Positions 10,599 through 21,802 of a stretch of DNA of 64,000 nucleotides are shown one piece after another. The stretch's first letter is position 1; each line of letters begins with the position of its first letter. Below the pieces are notes generated by a model that searched no databases, was not told the origin of the DNA, and saw nothing but the letters and a program-made list of their open reading frames with translations. A program made the position numbers and the translations under genes. The DNA comes from Spinacia oleracea (lineage: Eukaryota > Streptophyta > Magnoliopsida > Caryophyllales > Amaranthaceae): contig NC_079488.1 in the NCBI RefSeq assembly GCF_020520425.1, positions 87,835,285 through 87,899,284 on the forward strand, written 5' to 3'.

Positions 10599-13500
10599 TG
10601 TAACACCCCGACAATTCTCTCTTTTCTAAAATAACCTTTTTATAAAACGTAGAGAATTATCAAGGCATTATCGCCCGTGTGAAAACGTAACGGCTTATTC
10701 AGAATTTTGCAGCGGAAAACATAAAACTAACTTTAGGTTTATAAATAATCGATTACAGGTTTAATCCCAAAAACCAATAAAAGAAAATAAGGAAATATAA
10801 ATAGTACGACAAGTTTAAAGTCCGATTAAACAAACCCAAGTCAACTTATCAAAACAAAACTAAATACAAGCTCTCTATTCCCGATCCCAATGATGCAACA
10901 TCTTCAAACCTGCAGATGGACAATGCTTATTGATCCTTAGAGACTGCTCACCAAAGATTGGGTCATCACAGGATCAATAAGGCATAGCCATGATCAACAT
11001 GCACAAGCAAAAGCACGTAATCAGCAAAGCTGAGTACTACATACTAAATCAATAATAGTCCTAACATGATTCTATATTAAATGAACAATCCTAACATGAT
11101 ACTAAATAAAACATAAGCAAGGATAATCAAAATATATTGACTTGAAAACTATATTTGACTGAACTAGACCTTTGTATCATTAACATTATTTTAATTGAAT
11201 TAGTCAATGGACTGAGTTGTCTACTAGAAACTTCTTCTTCTTCACTAAGGAAGACGAGGTACGGGCGCGACTCCGTAAACCCCAATGACCTGCGATATCG
11301 AGGGACTTTTAAATAAAAATAGAACCGGTGATCAATCCGGCCCCAGAAAAAGCCATAGGCTACCCATGACCCCAACTCCTGATTGTCCGACACTTTAGAC
11401 GTGCACAGTCTAAAGCTATTGCTACTCATGTTCACTTTACATGACTTAACTTTTAATACTTGGTTATGACTCATCAAACATAAATATTATATTCAACAAG
11501 TAAACACAACTTCTTTTATCTTTGAATTAAGCAAGTGATCACAGAGATGTCACACAAGACTTATTCCAATTAATTCAACCTTTCCTTTAATACTGATCAA
11601 CCCCTCTATATGGGTATAAGGTTTCAACTTACTAAACAAGGTCCTCGGCCCTTATAAAGTAGTGAAAAGCTAAAAGGGAACAATAAACAATCGATCTGAA
11701 TCAATATATATAAATAATAATCTAATGTTCCCAACCAACATGTTCGCATCAATCATCCATACCAACATGCTATAATTCTCATAACGAAATATATATGCTT
11801 AACATGTCCATCCAACAATATTAAACATGCACTTTCAACATAACCTAGTTCATCAACAATTTCAACATAACCAAGTTCCTTAATCATTTCGACATAACGA
11901 AGTTCATGAATCATTTCAATATGGTTTCAACAAATCACACTCATTCCAAGCACACAGGTATGTACGTACCTTGTGTAAACAAACTGATAGGCCACTTTAA
12001 CACTTTCAAAAGTCGCCTAGAGAGAATTCTCCGCCTAAAACAACCAACAAATAATCCCAATCAATTTCTAATCATTGGCAACCATCATAAAGCATTCTAA
12101 TTGCATCCTAAACATATTTAGAACCTTCCCCAATATCGAAACCTAAACATTTGATTTCCTAGCATCATAATTATTGAACTAGTGATTGAAATTCGTTGAA
12201 AACTTTTTGCAAGCATCGTACTTTAAATTTTCAGCAATATAATTCATTTAAAAACTTCACCAAGGCCAATCTATGTTCCTAGTACCTCGAAACAATAAAT
12301 TTAATAATCCATACCCGTCCTACCATGATTTACAATCATAAAAACTTTGAATTTCATACTTTAAACAATCACAAATCAATATTTCAATGTAATTAGATAA
12401 TCTGAAAATTAATAACTCAATTATGCAAACCTATAATTCTGAAATTCATAATTAAATCATAAAGCTTATTATTTAAATTCAAGAAACGTAATTTAAATTA
12501 TTAAAACGTTATTAAATTCATCATTTAAACATATATGCAAATCTGAAAATTCTAATTAGATCATAAAAACATATAAATTAAATTCAAGAACATAATTTAA
12601 ATTATTAAAAGTTAATTAAAACATAATTTAAATTATTTAATTCACGTAGGGGTTTCCAGGGATTAACCAAGAAGGAGAAGGGAAGAGGCTGGCCGGAGCA
12701 CAGGCGCGGCAGCAGATCGGCGGCGAGTTGAGGCACGGCGGTGCACAGGCGGTTGTGTGTGGCTGCCGCATCCAACAAAAACGAGTGAGAGAGAAGCAAG
12801 AGGACAACGAATAAGGGAGGACGAAACACATCAAGAAGGGAAAGAGAACAAAGGAGAGAGGACTACCGTGCAAGGTCGGCGGTCCAGCGACGGTGAGGTT
12901 CGCGGCGGTTGCTGGCGGCGAGGAAACTCGCGGTGGTTGTGTGGCTGGGCAAACAACAACGATTAAAAGGAAAGAAAAGCAATACCGCAATGAAGGAGGA
13001 GGAAAGGACGAAGAAGAAGGGTGGGAGTTACCGGCGTCGACAAGATTCCGGTGACGTGCAGGAGTGTCTGGCGGTGTGAGCGGCGGCAGCAAGGAGAACG
13101 GCGTGAAGGAGAGCAAGGTCTTGAGAGTTCACGTGAAGGGGAAGCAAAGTTTGAGGGTTTAGGTGTTTTTGGTTTCACGTGAAATTGAAGCAAGGAGGGG
13201 AGAGTTGTTTATGTGAGATTAGAACATGGATTGGGGTATGGGTTTACTTATTTGGGCTTTGTCAACTTGGGCTAGGACTAGAATTGAGGTTAATCGAATC
13301 CAAAAAATAGTTAGGATTGTTTATCCAAATTCAATCGAACGCGTTTTTGTAATTCGAATTCTTTTCACGTAAAATTCTAAAATCATTTTTGATTGCACAA
13401 ACCGTTAAAATATTTCGAACATATTTAAATAAAATTAAATATACATTAAATATATAAATATAATAAAGTTCAAAAATCGTTAAATATTTAGAACGTACTT

Positions 13501-13621
13501 AAAATAAAATGAATATACGTTAATTATATATTTATTACTAAAATTCATAAGTTCTATTTAAATATAAATAATATACGTTAAAAATATATTAATAAAATTT
13601 ATAAATTTACGGGGGATTACA
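10599..13621 (-). repeat. 5' LTR of the nested element (right copy)
   Basis: 3,023 bp, TGTAAC to TTACA on the + strand, identical by eye to 3907-6929. It is the upstream LTR because gag runs on the minus strand, so it should carry the promoter. The GC-rich island lies at about 12640-13190. Confidence 0.95.
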
Positions 13622-13626
13622 CAAAT
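13622..13626. repeat. Target-site duplication CAAAT, right copy
   Basis: Immediately follows the right LTR and equals 3902-3906. Confidence 0.95.
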
Positions 13627-14562
13627 ATAGCTGATCAAAGTACGAACAGCGAAGGGATGGAGCTGAGCTAAGCAAACGTTGAAGGCACGAAGAATCTTCA
13701 CCAGGGTAGGATCCAGAGGAAAGCGCAGACCAAAATCCAGACTATAGGCATAAACGCCTATGCACCCCTCTGGTGGATGAGTAATCCGAGCATCATCGTC
13801 TGGCACGATGAGTCGATAACCATCAGGCAGACCATAAAACTCTTTACCAACAACAGCGTGATTCTCTTTTCGCGCATCATCAGTCCACTTAGTGTTCAGC
13901 TTCGCCTGTAAGGGACCAAAAGCAGAGGCCTCAGAAAGGAAGGGCGTCGAATCCCCAGGAACGACATTCTCTTCCACGTAGTTTGGAAAAGGCCTCATCT
14001 CATTCACCTGGGCCAAAATATCCTCCCCACCAGCTTGCCCACCCACAGAAATAGTGACATGGTTGGCCATCATAGAACGAAAAATAGATTCCCGGCGTCT
14101 GTAAACACGCAAAGACAGTTCAGACTCATTAGCTCCAGCAAGCTGCTCAAAATCATCTAACCAGGCCTGTTCAGACAGAGGCTGAACATCAAGCCCTGGG
14201 GGGACATTGGACGGCGGATTTATCCTAACTATCCGCGACAGATAGTCATGGCGCATCTCCCTAAGAGTTTGACGTAAAGATGGGGACAGGTCGGCCGTAG
14301 AGTCAGGACTTCCAGAATCACCCGCATCTGGGGGGGGCGGCTCCTCCCCAGAGGATTCATCGTCAGAGGACAAAGGAATCACAGCAGGCACAGAGCGAGA
14401 CAAAACATCATGCATTGATTTGGTTCTGTGCTCAGCAGAAGCCCGAGTCTCCTCATCAGAAGATAAAGAGACAGAGGAGGGAGAAGAGGTAACATAGGAA
14501 GCAGAGGAAACGCTTTTAGCGCCTGAGCTACTAAGGTTTTGGCTATCAGATGCATCAGACAT
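13622..14562 (-). CDS. Antisense ORF block, putative gypsy-type transposase family, proximal part
   Basis: Starts at an ATG at 14562 (MSDASDSQ; the frame stays open upstream to 14601). Residues 1-110 are Ser- and acid-rich and disordered. Later come LRVYRRRESIFRSMMANH, GCIGVYAYSLDFGLRFPLDP and FNVCLAQLHPFAVR, the typical core of the plant gypsy-type transposase family (PF04195, recalled by pattern). The frame meets the CAAAT target site of the nested element at 13622. It is antisense to the Tat pol, as described for extra ORFs in Tat elements. Role unknown. Confidence 0.7.
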
Positions 14563-14599
14563 TATGAACTGAAAGTCACAGGACAAGGGAAAAGGGCAC

Positions 14600-15303
14600 A
14601 AAGGTAAATAACAAAAAAAAAAAAAAAGGGGAAAAGCTACTCAACAATGGCGGAAGTTCAAAAACGACTTAACAATGGCGAAAAATACCAGAAATTGAAA
14701 CCCCAAAGACACTAAAATCAAGCGAACAACAAACAAAAGTCGTGCAAAAGAATCGAAAAAACAGCAAAAAATAGAAACTTACCGGAAAAAGAAGATAGAG
14801 TTATAATCAAAAGGAACACAGCAACGAAAACCTCCCTTCGCGAAATGGTAAACGAAAACACGAGGGGCAAATGACCACCACAAGCAACAAGAACACTAGC
14901 AATCGACCGGAAAAGTGACGGCAAACACAAAAATGTGCAAAAGATCGAATTTTGAGAAGAGTTTTGCAAATAACAAGCAACGGAAAATGAGAGCACTCGA
15001 GTGTTTTTTTCTCAGAAACGCCAAGGAGAGAGAAGGTAAGAAATGAAGATGAAGAAGGAAGGAAGTTACCTTTTCTTTTTAAAAGCCAAAGAAGAACGGC
15101 TAGGATGCGAGCAACGATACAGTTGCACAAGCAGGATGAAGGACACGTGTAGACCTCAATACAACCAAACTTAATCATGATAAAAGACGGTCCAGATTGA
15201 GCGACGATTCCGATTGACTCTTCGGATGGGCAACGCGTGGCACGAGGAAAAGCCGGTTAAAATCCCCAAAGATTTCTTACCATTCACCTCAAAGAAAGCC
15301 CGC

Positions 15304-15350
<47 letters not shown>
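14600..15350. other. Tat element region between the antisense ORF and the LTR
   Basis: A-rich sequence that probably contains the upstream region of the antisense unit. It ends in a run of about 44 A residues (15306-15349). Frames on the minus strand here are hydrophobic only because of poly-T and are not supported as genes. Confidence 0.5.
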
Positions 15351-15353
<3 letters not shown>

Positions 15354-15442
15354 ACTCTGGAGGGACTGGTAGCAAGAAAATACACAGCCAGAACAAAAGC
15401 AAGAAACCAACAAAACAAGCATTGCAACCCCAAAGAGTCCAG

Positions 15443-15676
15443 ATCAAGGACAGAAGAGCAGACCTGACTTAAAAGGTCAGCTCTACTCTTGAGGGACTAG
15501 TTGTACGGGGTCATATCCAGATCAAGGACAGAAGAGCAGACCTGACTTAAAAGGTCAGCTCTACTCTTGAGGGACTAGTTGTACGGGGTCATATCCAGAT
15601 CAAGGACAAAAGAGCAGACCTGACTTAAAAGGTCAGCTCTACTCTTGAGGGACTAGTTGTACGGGATCATATCCAG
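15443..15676 (+). repeat. 78-bp tandem repeat, three copies
   Basis: Units begin ATCAAGGACA at 15443, 15521 and 15599. The first two look identical; the third has a few changes. Each unit contains the inverted repeat AGCAGACCTGACTT / AAAAGGTCAGCTCT region and the word CTCTTGAGGGACTAG. The array lies in the upstream (U3-like) part of the Tat LTR. Confidence 0.92.
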
Positions 15677-15943
15677 AGAGGACAGAACATCAATAACAGA
15701 GCAAACCCTGACACCCAGGGCACGCCCAAGTCAAAGAAAGACTCTAAACCCCAAGCCAAGTATATGCAGCCCAGGCAGATCAAACCTCCCCAGATCACGT
15801 GTAAAGACACAGAGCAGAGCCAGGCAAAACTGCATCAGTCCAAGAAGGGACCTGCAGGCTAAACGACAACGACAAGGAATAAAGTACATCGCCGTCATAC
15901 ACGTGGCGGCATCTAAGTAGGCCAAAGTACAGAATAGTACGCC

Positions 15944-15951
15944 TATAAATA
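15944..15951 (+). promoter_or_regulatory. TATA box of the Tat LTR
   Basis: TATAAATA in + orientation, inside the LTR and downstream of the tandem array, at the position expected for the U3 promoter. Confidence 0.65.
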
Positions 15952-16179
15952 GCACCCACATCATTCATGATGGGATATATTCTTACACACGGTACTTGCT
16001 CCACCTTCTCTCTATATTCCCTCTCTAAAGACTTCTTATCTATTTGCTGACTTAGGCATCGGAGGGGGTTTCCTCGGTTAAACCCCCGAGGTTAGCTCAC
16101 GTTTGCTCTGCTTGACAGGGCCAAGGCAGTCCGGAACGTCCTCCCAGTTCCACACTCGGAACAGGTCCTTTTTGGCAAA

Positions 16180-16897
16180 AAATCCTTTTAAAAATAGTGG
16201 GATCATGCCAATTTTCTAAAATGATCTTCATACATATTAGTCAAAATGCTAACTCAAAATCCATATTAAGTCTAATTAATACTCGTAATTGTTTATTTTG
16301 CAAATACAGTAAGTCAAAAGTATTTTTTCTAACAAATAAACTAAGCCATAAAAGCCAACCAACCAACCCAAAACTGTCATTTAATGATTTTTGAAAATAA
16401 GGTAACTTATAACTACAATAAAGAGAACTTATAACATCAATAAGGGTAACTAAAAGAACAGAATAGGTGCGGATAACCTTCATCTTTTAAGCCGCCACAC
16501 AATATATTATCGTAGATCGGCCTTTCTGAAAAGTTTGTGATATTTTTTTTAGTGATTGATGACATTGGCGGTTTTATTATGCGCATTGCAATCTCGTAGG
16601 AGTATTTTTGTTAATGATATTTCTTCTCCAAACACAAAAATAATGAGGAAGAAAAAATTATACTTAGCAAAACAATCACAGAGTATCCATTGCTATAAGA
16701 AAAGTAGAAATGATACAAGAGTTGATCATATCATGCATAAAACTTAACCTGCTGCAAATCCCCAATTAATGTACAAACTTTTCCCAAACACAAATAACTC
16801 ACTCATTAACAAGTCTAAGCACCAATACATAAAAACAAAATTACCAATTACATGTAACATATACATTCCAAATTCGAAATTCCAAGTTCGAAATGAA
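16180..16897. other. Intergenic, no gene seen
   Basis: AT-rich sequence between the Tat LTR and the stop codon of the CASP gene. It should include the CASP 3' untranslated region. Short frames here have no recognisable content. Confidence 0.6.
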
Positions 16898-17719
16898 TTA
16901 GTGGCTCTTGAGAGCGACAGTAGAGAGAATAACCAGCAATATGAAGAAGACAGCGGTGACAAACGACGCAACCACAGCTCCACTAGACCTTTGACAAAAA
17001 TTGTCAAATTGTTGGCAAATTGCTATCCAGTTTGTGTTTGTGTTTCCTTTGTGAGCCAAGGATACTATTGCAGCAGCCGCGGCAGCAGCAGATATGGTCA
17101 AAGTCAACGCAATCTACATATATATATATATATATAACTCTTTTAATTATATACTAATATAGAGAAGAAATAATATATAGAAGAAATAAAAAGGAGTTGA
17201 AGCTCACGGTATCAAAGATGACTAGGATAAGCCTTGGTGCCTTGGCAAGGGGTCTAACAATTGTGACAATAGAGAAAGGCATCGACAGCACCAAATATGC
17301 TGCTACGATAGCGTTAGCAACCACGAAATACCTGCAAATTAAACAAAAATGTTAAATGTATATGAAGGGAAAGTTAAGTAGTGATGGAGTTAAGAAATAG
17401 AAAAACTAACGTACGTGAAAGTAGGGAGATCATAATATCTAGCACGAAATTGGAAGAATTGGGTGAAGAATGGCAGAGTTTGATCAGTAGTTCCCATAAT
17501 AATAGTAGCAGCAAGAGAAGCCGCAAGAGCCAACAACCTAACCACAAAATCAATAACACCAACCCCTCTCTTAACCCCGGCCCCACCTTCGCTTGAATGC
17601 CCAACACCTTTTCCTATCAACGGAGCTTCCATTATAGGAGACTTCCCCTTTGCTTCGCGTGCTCCACTGCTCTCACCTTCCACTTCCAAGGTCGAGTAAT
17701 GCTCTCCGCTTTTCGTCAT
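16898..17719 (-). CDS. CASP: CASP-type Casparian strip membrane domain protein
   Basis: Three exons on the minus strand: 17719-17415, 17331-17208 and 17113-16898, all with GT-AG borders and matching phase, giving 214 residues. ATG 17719 is preferred because the frame upstream has only a TTG. The cytosolic N-terminus (1-54) is followed by four membrane segments, near 55-76, 103-127, 144-164 and 188-210. The first extracellular loop has [12 protein letters not shown] (80-91) and DLPTF (97-101), the signature of true CASPs rather than distant CASP-like proteins; the second has [10 protein letters not shown]. CASPs form a membrane scaffold in root endodermis that guides lignin deposition in the Casparian strip. 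Frame and splice sites look intact. Confidence 0.93.
17117..17138. repeat. AT dinucleotide microsatellite
   Basis: A run of TA repeats in the second intron of the CASP gene, just upstream of the acceptor at 17114. Confidence 0.85.
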
Positions 17720-17838
17720 CTTAATTCTAGCTTCCAAGAAACTATTAAAAAAAACAATAATGGGAGAGGAAATTGCAAGAGAGAGATGGAATGATGATGA
17801 TTAAGAGAGTTGTGAATAATGCTGGATGTTGGATCACA

Positions 17839-17846
17839 CTTATATA
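17839..17846 (-). promoter_or_regulatory. Probable TATA box of the CASP gene
   Basis: TATATAAG on the minus strand, 120 bp upstream of the ATG. Position and sequence fit a plant core promoter. No experimental support. Confidence 0.55.
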
Positions 17847-18205
17847 CCTTAGAATTGCATGGTGGAGTTGTTACGTATGCTAGCTAAAACAATTAATTGG
17901 TAATTCTTTTTAATCATTATTTGTAAGTATATATGGTTTTTAAGTGTTGGATTAGATGATTAATTGGTACTTTATAGTATAAAAGTTTAGGTGAATAATC
18001 AATTATCAATGGATTGGGTAATCTGATTTTATGCGCTTTGACAACCAATTATAAGTCATAGAGTCGGTTGACCTTTTATACTAGTTTATGTTTAGCACTG
18101 GTTTTCAAGTTGACCAATTTATAACAAAGAAATGGATGATGTAAAATAATGCTACTTCTTTCCTAATCCATCTAAGAACAATACTATATTTTGAGAAAAG
18201 TAATA

Positions 18206-18854
18206 CATTCTCTGTCCCTTTTTTTTCTTTACATATTTTATTTTGGGTAAGTGTCTCATTTTGTTCCTTATAAACTCTCCGTCCCAGATTAGTTGTTACA
18301 CTTTCCTTTTTCGTCCGTCCCAGATTAATTGTTACACTTCTAAATTAGGAATGACCCCACAATTATTATATTGTCTCTCTCTTCCACCTAAATTTTCTTT
18401 TGTCCCCACACTCTCTCATTCAATTAAAAAAAATACCCCACTAACTCCTATCACATCAATTTTTTCAATAAAATAACAATTGATAACCAAACAACAACTT
18501 ATCACCTAAAACTTTGTGTAAAGGTAAGTGTAACAACTAATCTGGGACGGAGGAAGTAATTTTTTTTTTAATTATCACATAAATGTCTTAATATTCTATC
18601 AAAATTCGTAACCAAGGATTATTTTAACCAGTTATATTCATTGGGCATTTAATCTCTAACACTTCTCCAATGGGGCATTAAATCTTTCACATTTTCCCAA
18701 TGTCAGATTTTTGATAAAGTAAAAATATTATAAATAAACGTATTTTAATTGCCTTGTTTAAATAAAAAAAATAGAGGAATCTCAATGCAAATTAATTAGT
18801 CATTAAATCGCGTGTATAATACCAAATGTAAAGGAAAAAAGGGGACGGTGGGAG
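18206..18854. mobile_element. Degraded Stowaway-like MITE holding a second one
   Basis: Left tip after TA (18204-18205) reads ATTCTCTGTCCC; the right tip, reversed, reads CTCCCACCGTCCCC after TA (18855-18856). Both continue with similar T-rich sequence and TTTACAT. The inner element at 18273-18556 interrupts it. Confidence 0.65.
18273..18556. mobile_element. Stowaway-like MITE (Tc1/mariner type)
   Basis: Inverted ends CCGTCCCAGATTAGTTGTTA at both sides with TA at 18271-18272 and 18557-18558. The left tip occurs twice, 36 bp apart (18279 and 18315). The outermost bases differ from the CTCCCTCCGTCCC consensus on the left. Confidence 0.82.
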
Positions 18855-18866
18855 TACTTCATTTAG

Positions 18867-18897
<31 letters not shown>

Positions 18898-18934
18898 TAA
18901 CATAAGCTTGTGGAAGGAACAAACTAAAACAAAC

Positions 18935-19480
18935 TAAGGAAAATATAAAATACAAAAGTAAAGTCGAAGCTGCAGTTGCCAGATCACGAGCCAGCTGCAC
19001 TTGTTGGCGATCAACCTTGTTGACACAATACCAACTAAAAGTTTTCCAACTTCCTTGATATCCGCAATCGTCCTCATGACCTGCATATCTGACAAAACAT
19101 CTCCTCTTAAAAGTTCTAGTAAACGGTGCTAGTCAGTTAAAATTATAACCCTTGTTATTGAAGATTGAGACGCCCGACATAAACCTAGAAGACAAGCTTT
19201 AGTCTTTGTTTGCAAAGCGGAATGGGAAGTTCTCGGCTGTTCCCCTCCCAAAATCCTCCATTTTGCAGTTGTTGACCTTCTAGTACTCAACCCACACATG
19301 CATTCCTAGTTATCTTATGCCATGAACCATCAACCAAAATTATAGTTGGAGTACCCGGAATTCAATACCCGAAATGATGGCCTTGAAAAAACCGGGGGAA
19401 AACCTAGTGTATCCTCCGGAGGCTGAAGAAACCTTAGATAAGGTTGGTCATGTCGGTGAAAAATTCCACAGGCATTCAAT
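18935..19480 (-). pseudogene. LINE RNase H-like domain, broken
   Basis: Minus-strand reading gives WRILGGEQPRTSHSALQTK, then a segment with SITRVIILTD, then CVNKVDRQQVQLARDLATAA, the pattern of the RVT_3 RNase H-like domain at the end of plant LINE ORF2. Stops and frame changes are present. Confidence 0.65.
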
Positions 19481-19581
19481 CCCTTGTGTGATAATTGCTT
19501 GAATAGTTGCTACAGTCGCAATCTCTCCTCTAAAAACACAGTTATTCCCAGTTGACGTACCATAGCCCCCAAAGTGTACTA

Positions 19582-19840
19582 CTCCCTCCGTCCCGGAATA
19601 CTCGCAACGGTTTGACTTTTTGCACTATTGACATAATTCACTTTGACCCTATTTTATTTATAGTATATGAAAATAAGTGTTAGCATATAATATATTGTTG
19701 GCTTCATCTTAATAAATATTTTCAAAATATTAATATTTTATAAGTTTTTATAATATGTAATTGAAGATATTGATGGTCAAAGTTGTGCATTGGCAATCGT
19801 GTCCAGTCAAACCGTTGCGAGTATTCCGGGGTGGAGGGAG
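19582..19840. mobile_element. Stowaway MITE, 259 bp
   Basis: Ends CTCCCTCCGTCCCGGAATAC and its near-exact inverse, with about 28 bp of matching inverted repeat (on to CTCGCAACGGTTTGAC). TA duplications lie at 19580-19581 and 19841-19842. It is inserted in the LINE remnant. Confidence 0.95.
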
Positions 19841-19952
19841 TAATAAATTACACTATTCTCATACTGCTTCCCATTTTGGCGATGATATTGCCAGATATAA
19901 AACAGAAACCATTCTGAGAAGGATATGATTTCATTGAATTCTGAGTGGATAG

Positions 19953-20219
19953 CTAGATATCTACCCCTCCAAACCTATTTTGCAAGGTTACAAAAGCGAA
20001 AAGGTGTTGTGTATCTTCCTTGTCACAACCACATAAATCACAGGAGATTGAAACATAAATACCTTTCCTCCCAAGATTGACCTTAATTACAAAGCCATTA
20101 TGCAAAAGTTTCCACAAAAATAATTTCCACTTAGGACGGATACCCAGAGACCAAAGCATCTTATAAATATTATTGACTGGAACATCTATAGTTTCAAACA
20201 CTTCCTCAACTACCAGCAT
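19953..20219 (-). pseudogene. LINE zinc-binding (zf-RVT) domain fragment
   Basis: An 88-codon frame with IRPKWKLFLWKLLHNGF and CDLCGCDKEDTQHLF, matching the zf-RVT domain that follows reverse transcriptase in plant L1 elements (CX2C followed by H). It is only a fragment of a much longer ORF2. Confidence 0.85.
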
Positions 20220-20642
20220 AGCATATGCAGTCTTAACTGTAAGTTTTCTCGACTTGTGAAAGTTCCAGGAAAGGAAATCTTCTGAATTCGTGGTTGGAAA
20301 TTCAATGCCAACTATTCTACGAGCATCTATTTATAGAATTCAAAGGATGCACTGATCATGTAATGGTTCCAACCCGCACCTCATGTATTAATGAAATAAT
20401 GATCTTTCCAATCTTTAGCTTGTTGTAACGTATAACGTTTGAACTAAAAACAAGCATCTCACCCCCTGAAACCATTTAGTACCCCCTGCTAATATTTTCT
20501 TTCCATTGCCAATTTTCCAACTACAACCTCTAAAAATATTATCGAAAGCTCTTCCCATACCATGCATACCCCAAAAAAGACCTCAGCCTACCAACGACGC
20601 TTGTACTCTAGTTTGCAAAGGCTTCAAGAACTTGTAGTCAAC

Positions 20643-21797
20643 TGATATATGCATACTTTATAGTGTTTTTACCCTCGTCCCTTAGTACTTTTCTATCTTT
20701 AATGAGCTCTCCTGAGCCTTTTTTAAAACTAATACAGTATGTGTTATGTAGTGTGCCTTGAGTTTTCAGGTAGTTTAAAGTGAAATCAGTCTTTTAGGCT
20801 TATTTAATGATTTCACGGGCCACTACACGATCCCGAGCTAGTTCGGGATGATCTTTGTCAACTTTAAGGAGCCTAAGATGCTCATATTCGAGCCCTAAGA
20901 GTTACACTCGGTGATTAGAAGACGGAAAGGCGTCCCAAGGCCTATGTTGAAGGTCACCCGGCAATCTACGGCCGAAGGGAGACCAATTCGGTATTATGTC
21001 ATTCAACATAGGCGTCCCAAGGCCTATGTTGAAGGTCCCTACGTTTTATTTCACTCCCAAACTTTTTTTAAACACATTTACCATTCAATTCAAGTTGCAA
21101 ACTTTTCAGTTCCGATCCACGCTTTGTTCTTCAATTCGTTATTATCTCATTCCTTGATATTTTATTATTGAATTTTAAGTATGTTTTCATTAATGATGTT
21201 TGCTTGGTATAATTTAAATATGTTTGAGTAACCTATTTTCTATAGTTTAGGGGATCCATGAATGTGTGACTGGGATTGGATTGGATTTAATGCTTGATTA
21301 TTGATTGTAATTTCTATAGCTTGTTTTAATTGTTCGTCAATTCTGTTCGGCATGACTATGTTGATTGAGTTTGATTAATCTTAGATTATGCGCCGAGAGG
21401 TATAAATCTGATGTTTATGATCTGTGGATATAGATATTTCTAGTAAATTGCGAGAGCCTGTTAGTTGTATTTCTTAAGGAATTCATAATACCCGAGAGAT
21501 GCATGTTTTCCTAGTTATATTTGTGAATTGTTTATTATTGTCCATCGTTCAATCCTAGTCTGCGTTTGTGGTGAACTGTTACCCTAGATTCTTTTAATAT
21601 TGTTATTATCGTATTTGATTATTGTCGTAGTTTTAATACTCGAACCAAACCAATTTTCTTGTTACCAATAGTCTAGACCTGTTAATTAGTAGTAGGAAGA
21701 ACAATGTTTCCCTGTGGATTCGATCCTGACTTTCCTTGCTATTCGGTTAGTGAATTTAGGTTTATTTTTTATTAGGTGATACGACTTTAGTCTGTCA
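20643..21797 (+). mobile_element. Solo LTR of an LTR retrotransposon (Athila/Ogre-style)
   Basis: 1,155 bp beginning TGATATATGC and ending CTGTCA, flanked by TCAAC at 20638-20642 and 21798-21802. The start TGATATATGCAT and the late word TTCCCTGTGGATTCGATCCT resemble LTRs of Athila/Ogre-type gypsy elements. The interior and second LTR are absent, as expected after LTR-LTR recombination. It lies inside the LINE remnant, so it is younger than that. Family assignment is by pattern only. Confidence 0.85.
20929..21037 (+). repeat. 27-bp direct repeat with a hairpin in the solo LTR
   Basis: GGCGTCCCAAGGCCTATGTT plus GAAGGTC occurs at 20929-20955 and 21011-21037. Just before the second copy TTCAACATAGG pairs with CCTATGTTGAA, an 11-bp stem around a 10-base loop (21003-21034). 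Confidence 0.85.
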
Positions 21798-21802
21798 TCA
21801 AC

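Larger units (their letters stand above)
3907..13621 (-). mobile_element. Young non-autonomous Ty3/gypsy element, Tekay-like
   Basis: A complete LTR-to-LTR element, 9,715 bp, oriented on the minus strand. Both LTRs are 3,023 bp, begin TGTAAC and end TTACA on the + strand, and are flanked by CAAAT duplications. The interior (6930-10598) holds a primer-binding site, an acidic ORF of unknown function, a gag ORF and a polypurine tract. No protease, reverse transcriptase, RNase H or integrase is recognisable, so it would depend on a partner in trans. The gag resembles chromovirus (Tekay/Del) gag. The LTRs look identical by eye and share the same length, so the insertion is very recent, probably within tens of thousands of years. 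The host is the antisense ORF of the Tat element. Confidence 0.93.
1..16179 (+). mobile_element. Tat-lineage Ty3/gypsy LTR retrotransposon, 3' half
   Basis: The left end is cut by the window edge. In + strand order I see the integrase end of pol, an 80-bp tandem array, a long region of antisense reading frames, and a 3' LTR with a TATA box. Extra antisense ORFs between pol and the 3' LTR, and tandem repeats in the 3' untranslated region, are known traits of the Tat lineage (Ogre, Retand, Grande), so the layout supports that assignment. A second LTR element (3907-13621) has inserted into it. The right boundary near 16179 is inferred from a terminal CA and the end of recognisable LTR sequence. 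The 5' LTR is outside the window, so age cannot be estimated. It is an old copy; interrupted at least once by the nested insertion. Confidence 0.8.
15350..16179 (+). repeat. 3' LTR of the Tat element (approximate limits)
   Basis: Begins with TCTACTCTGGAGGGACTGG, a word repeated in variant form in the tandem units that follow. It contains the 78-bp array and a TATA box in + orientation and ends near a GGCA at 16176-16179. The start is uncertain because the poly-A tract obscures the boundary, and no second LTR is in the window to compare. Confidence 0.6.

Noticed and set aside
14718-15422. Minus-strand frames with hydrophobic, Phe-rich translations
   Set aside because: They come from poly-T and T-rich sequence; no motif, no homology pattern.
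20911-21171. 86-codon frame in the solo LTR
   Set aside because: It spans the local direct repeat and shows no protein-like pattern.
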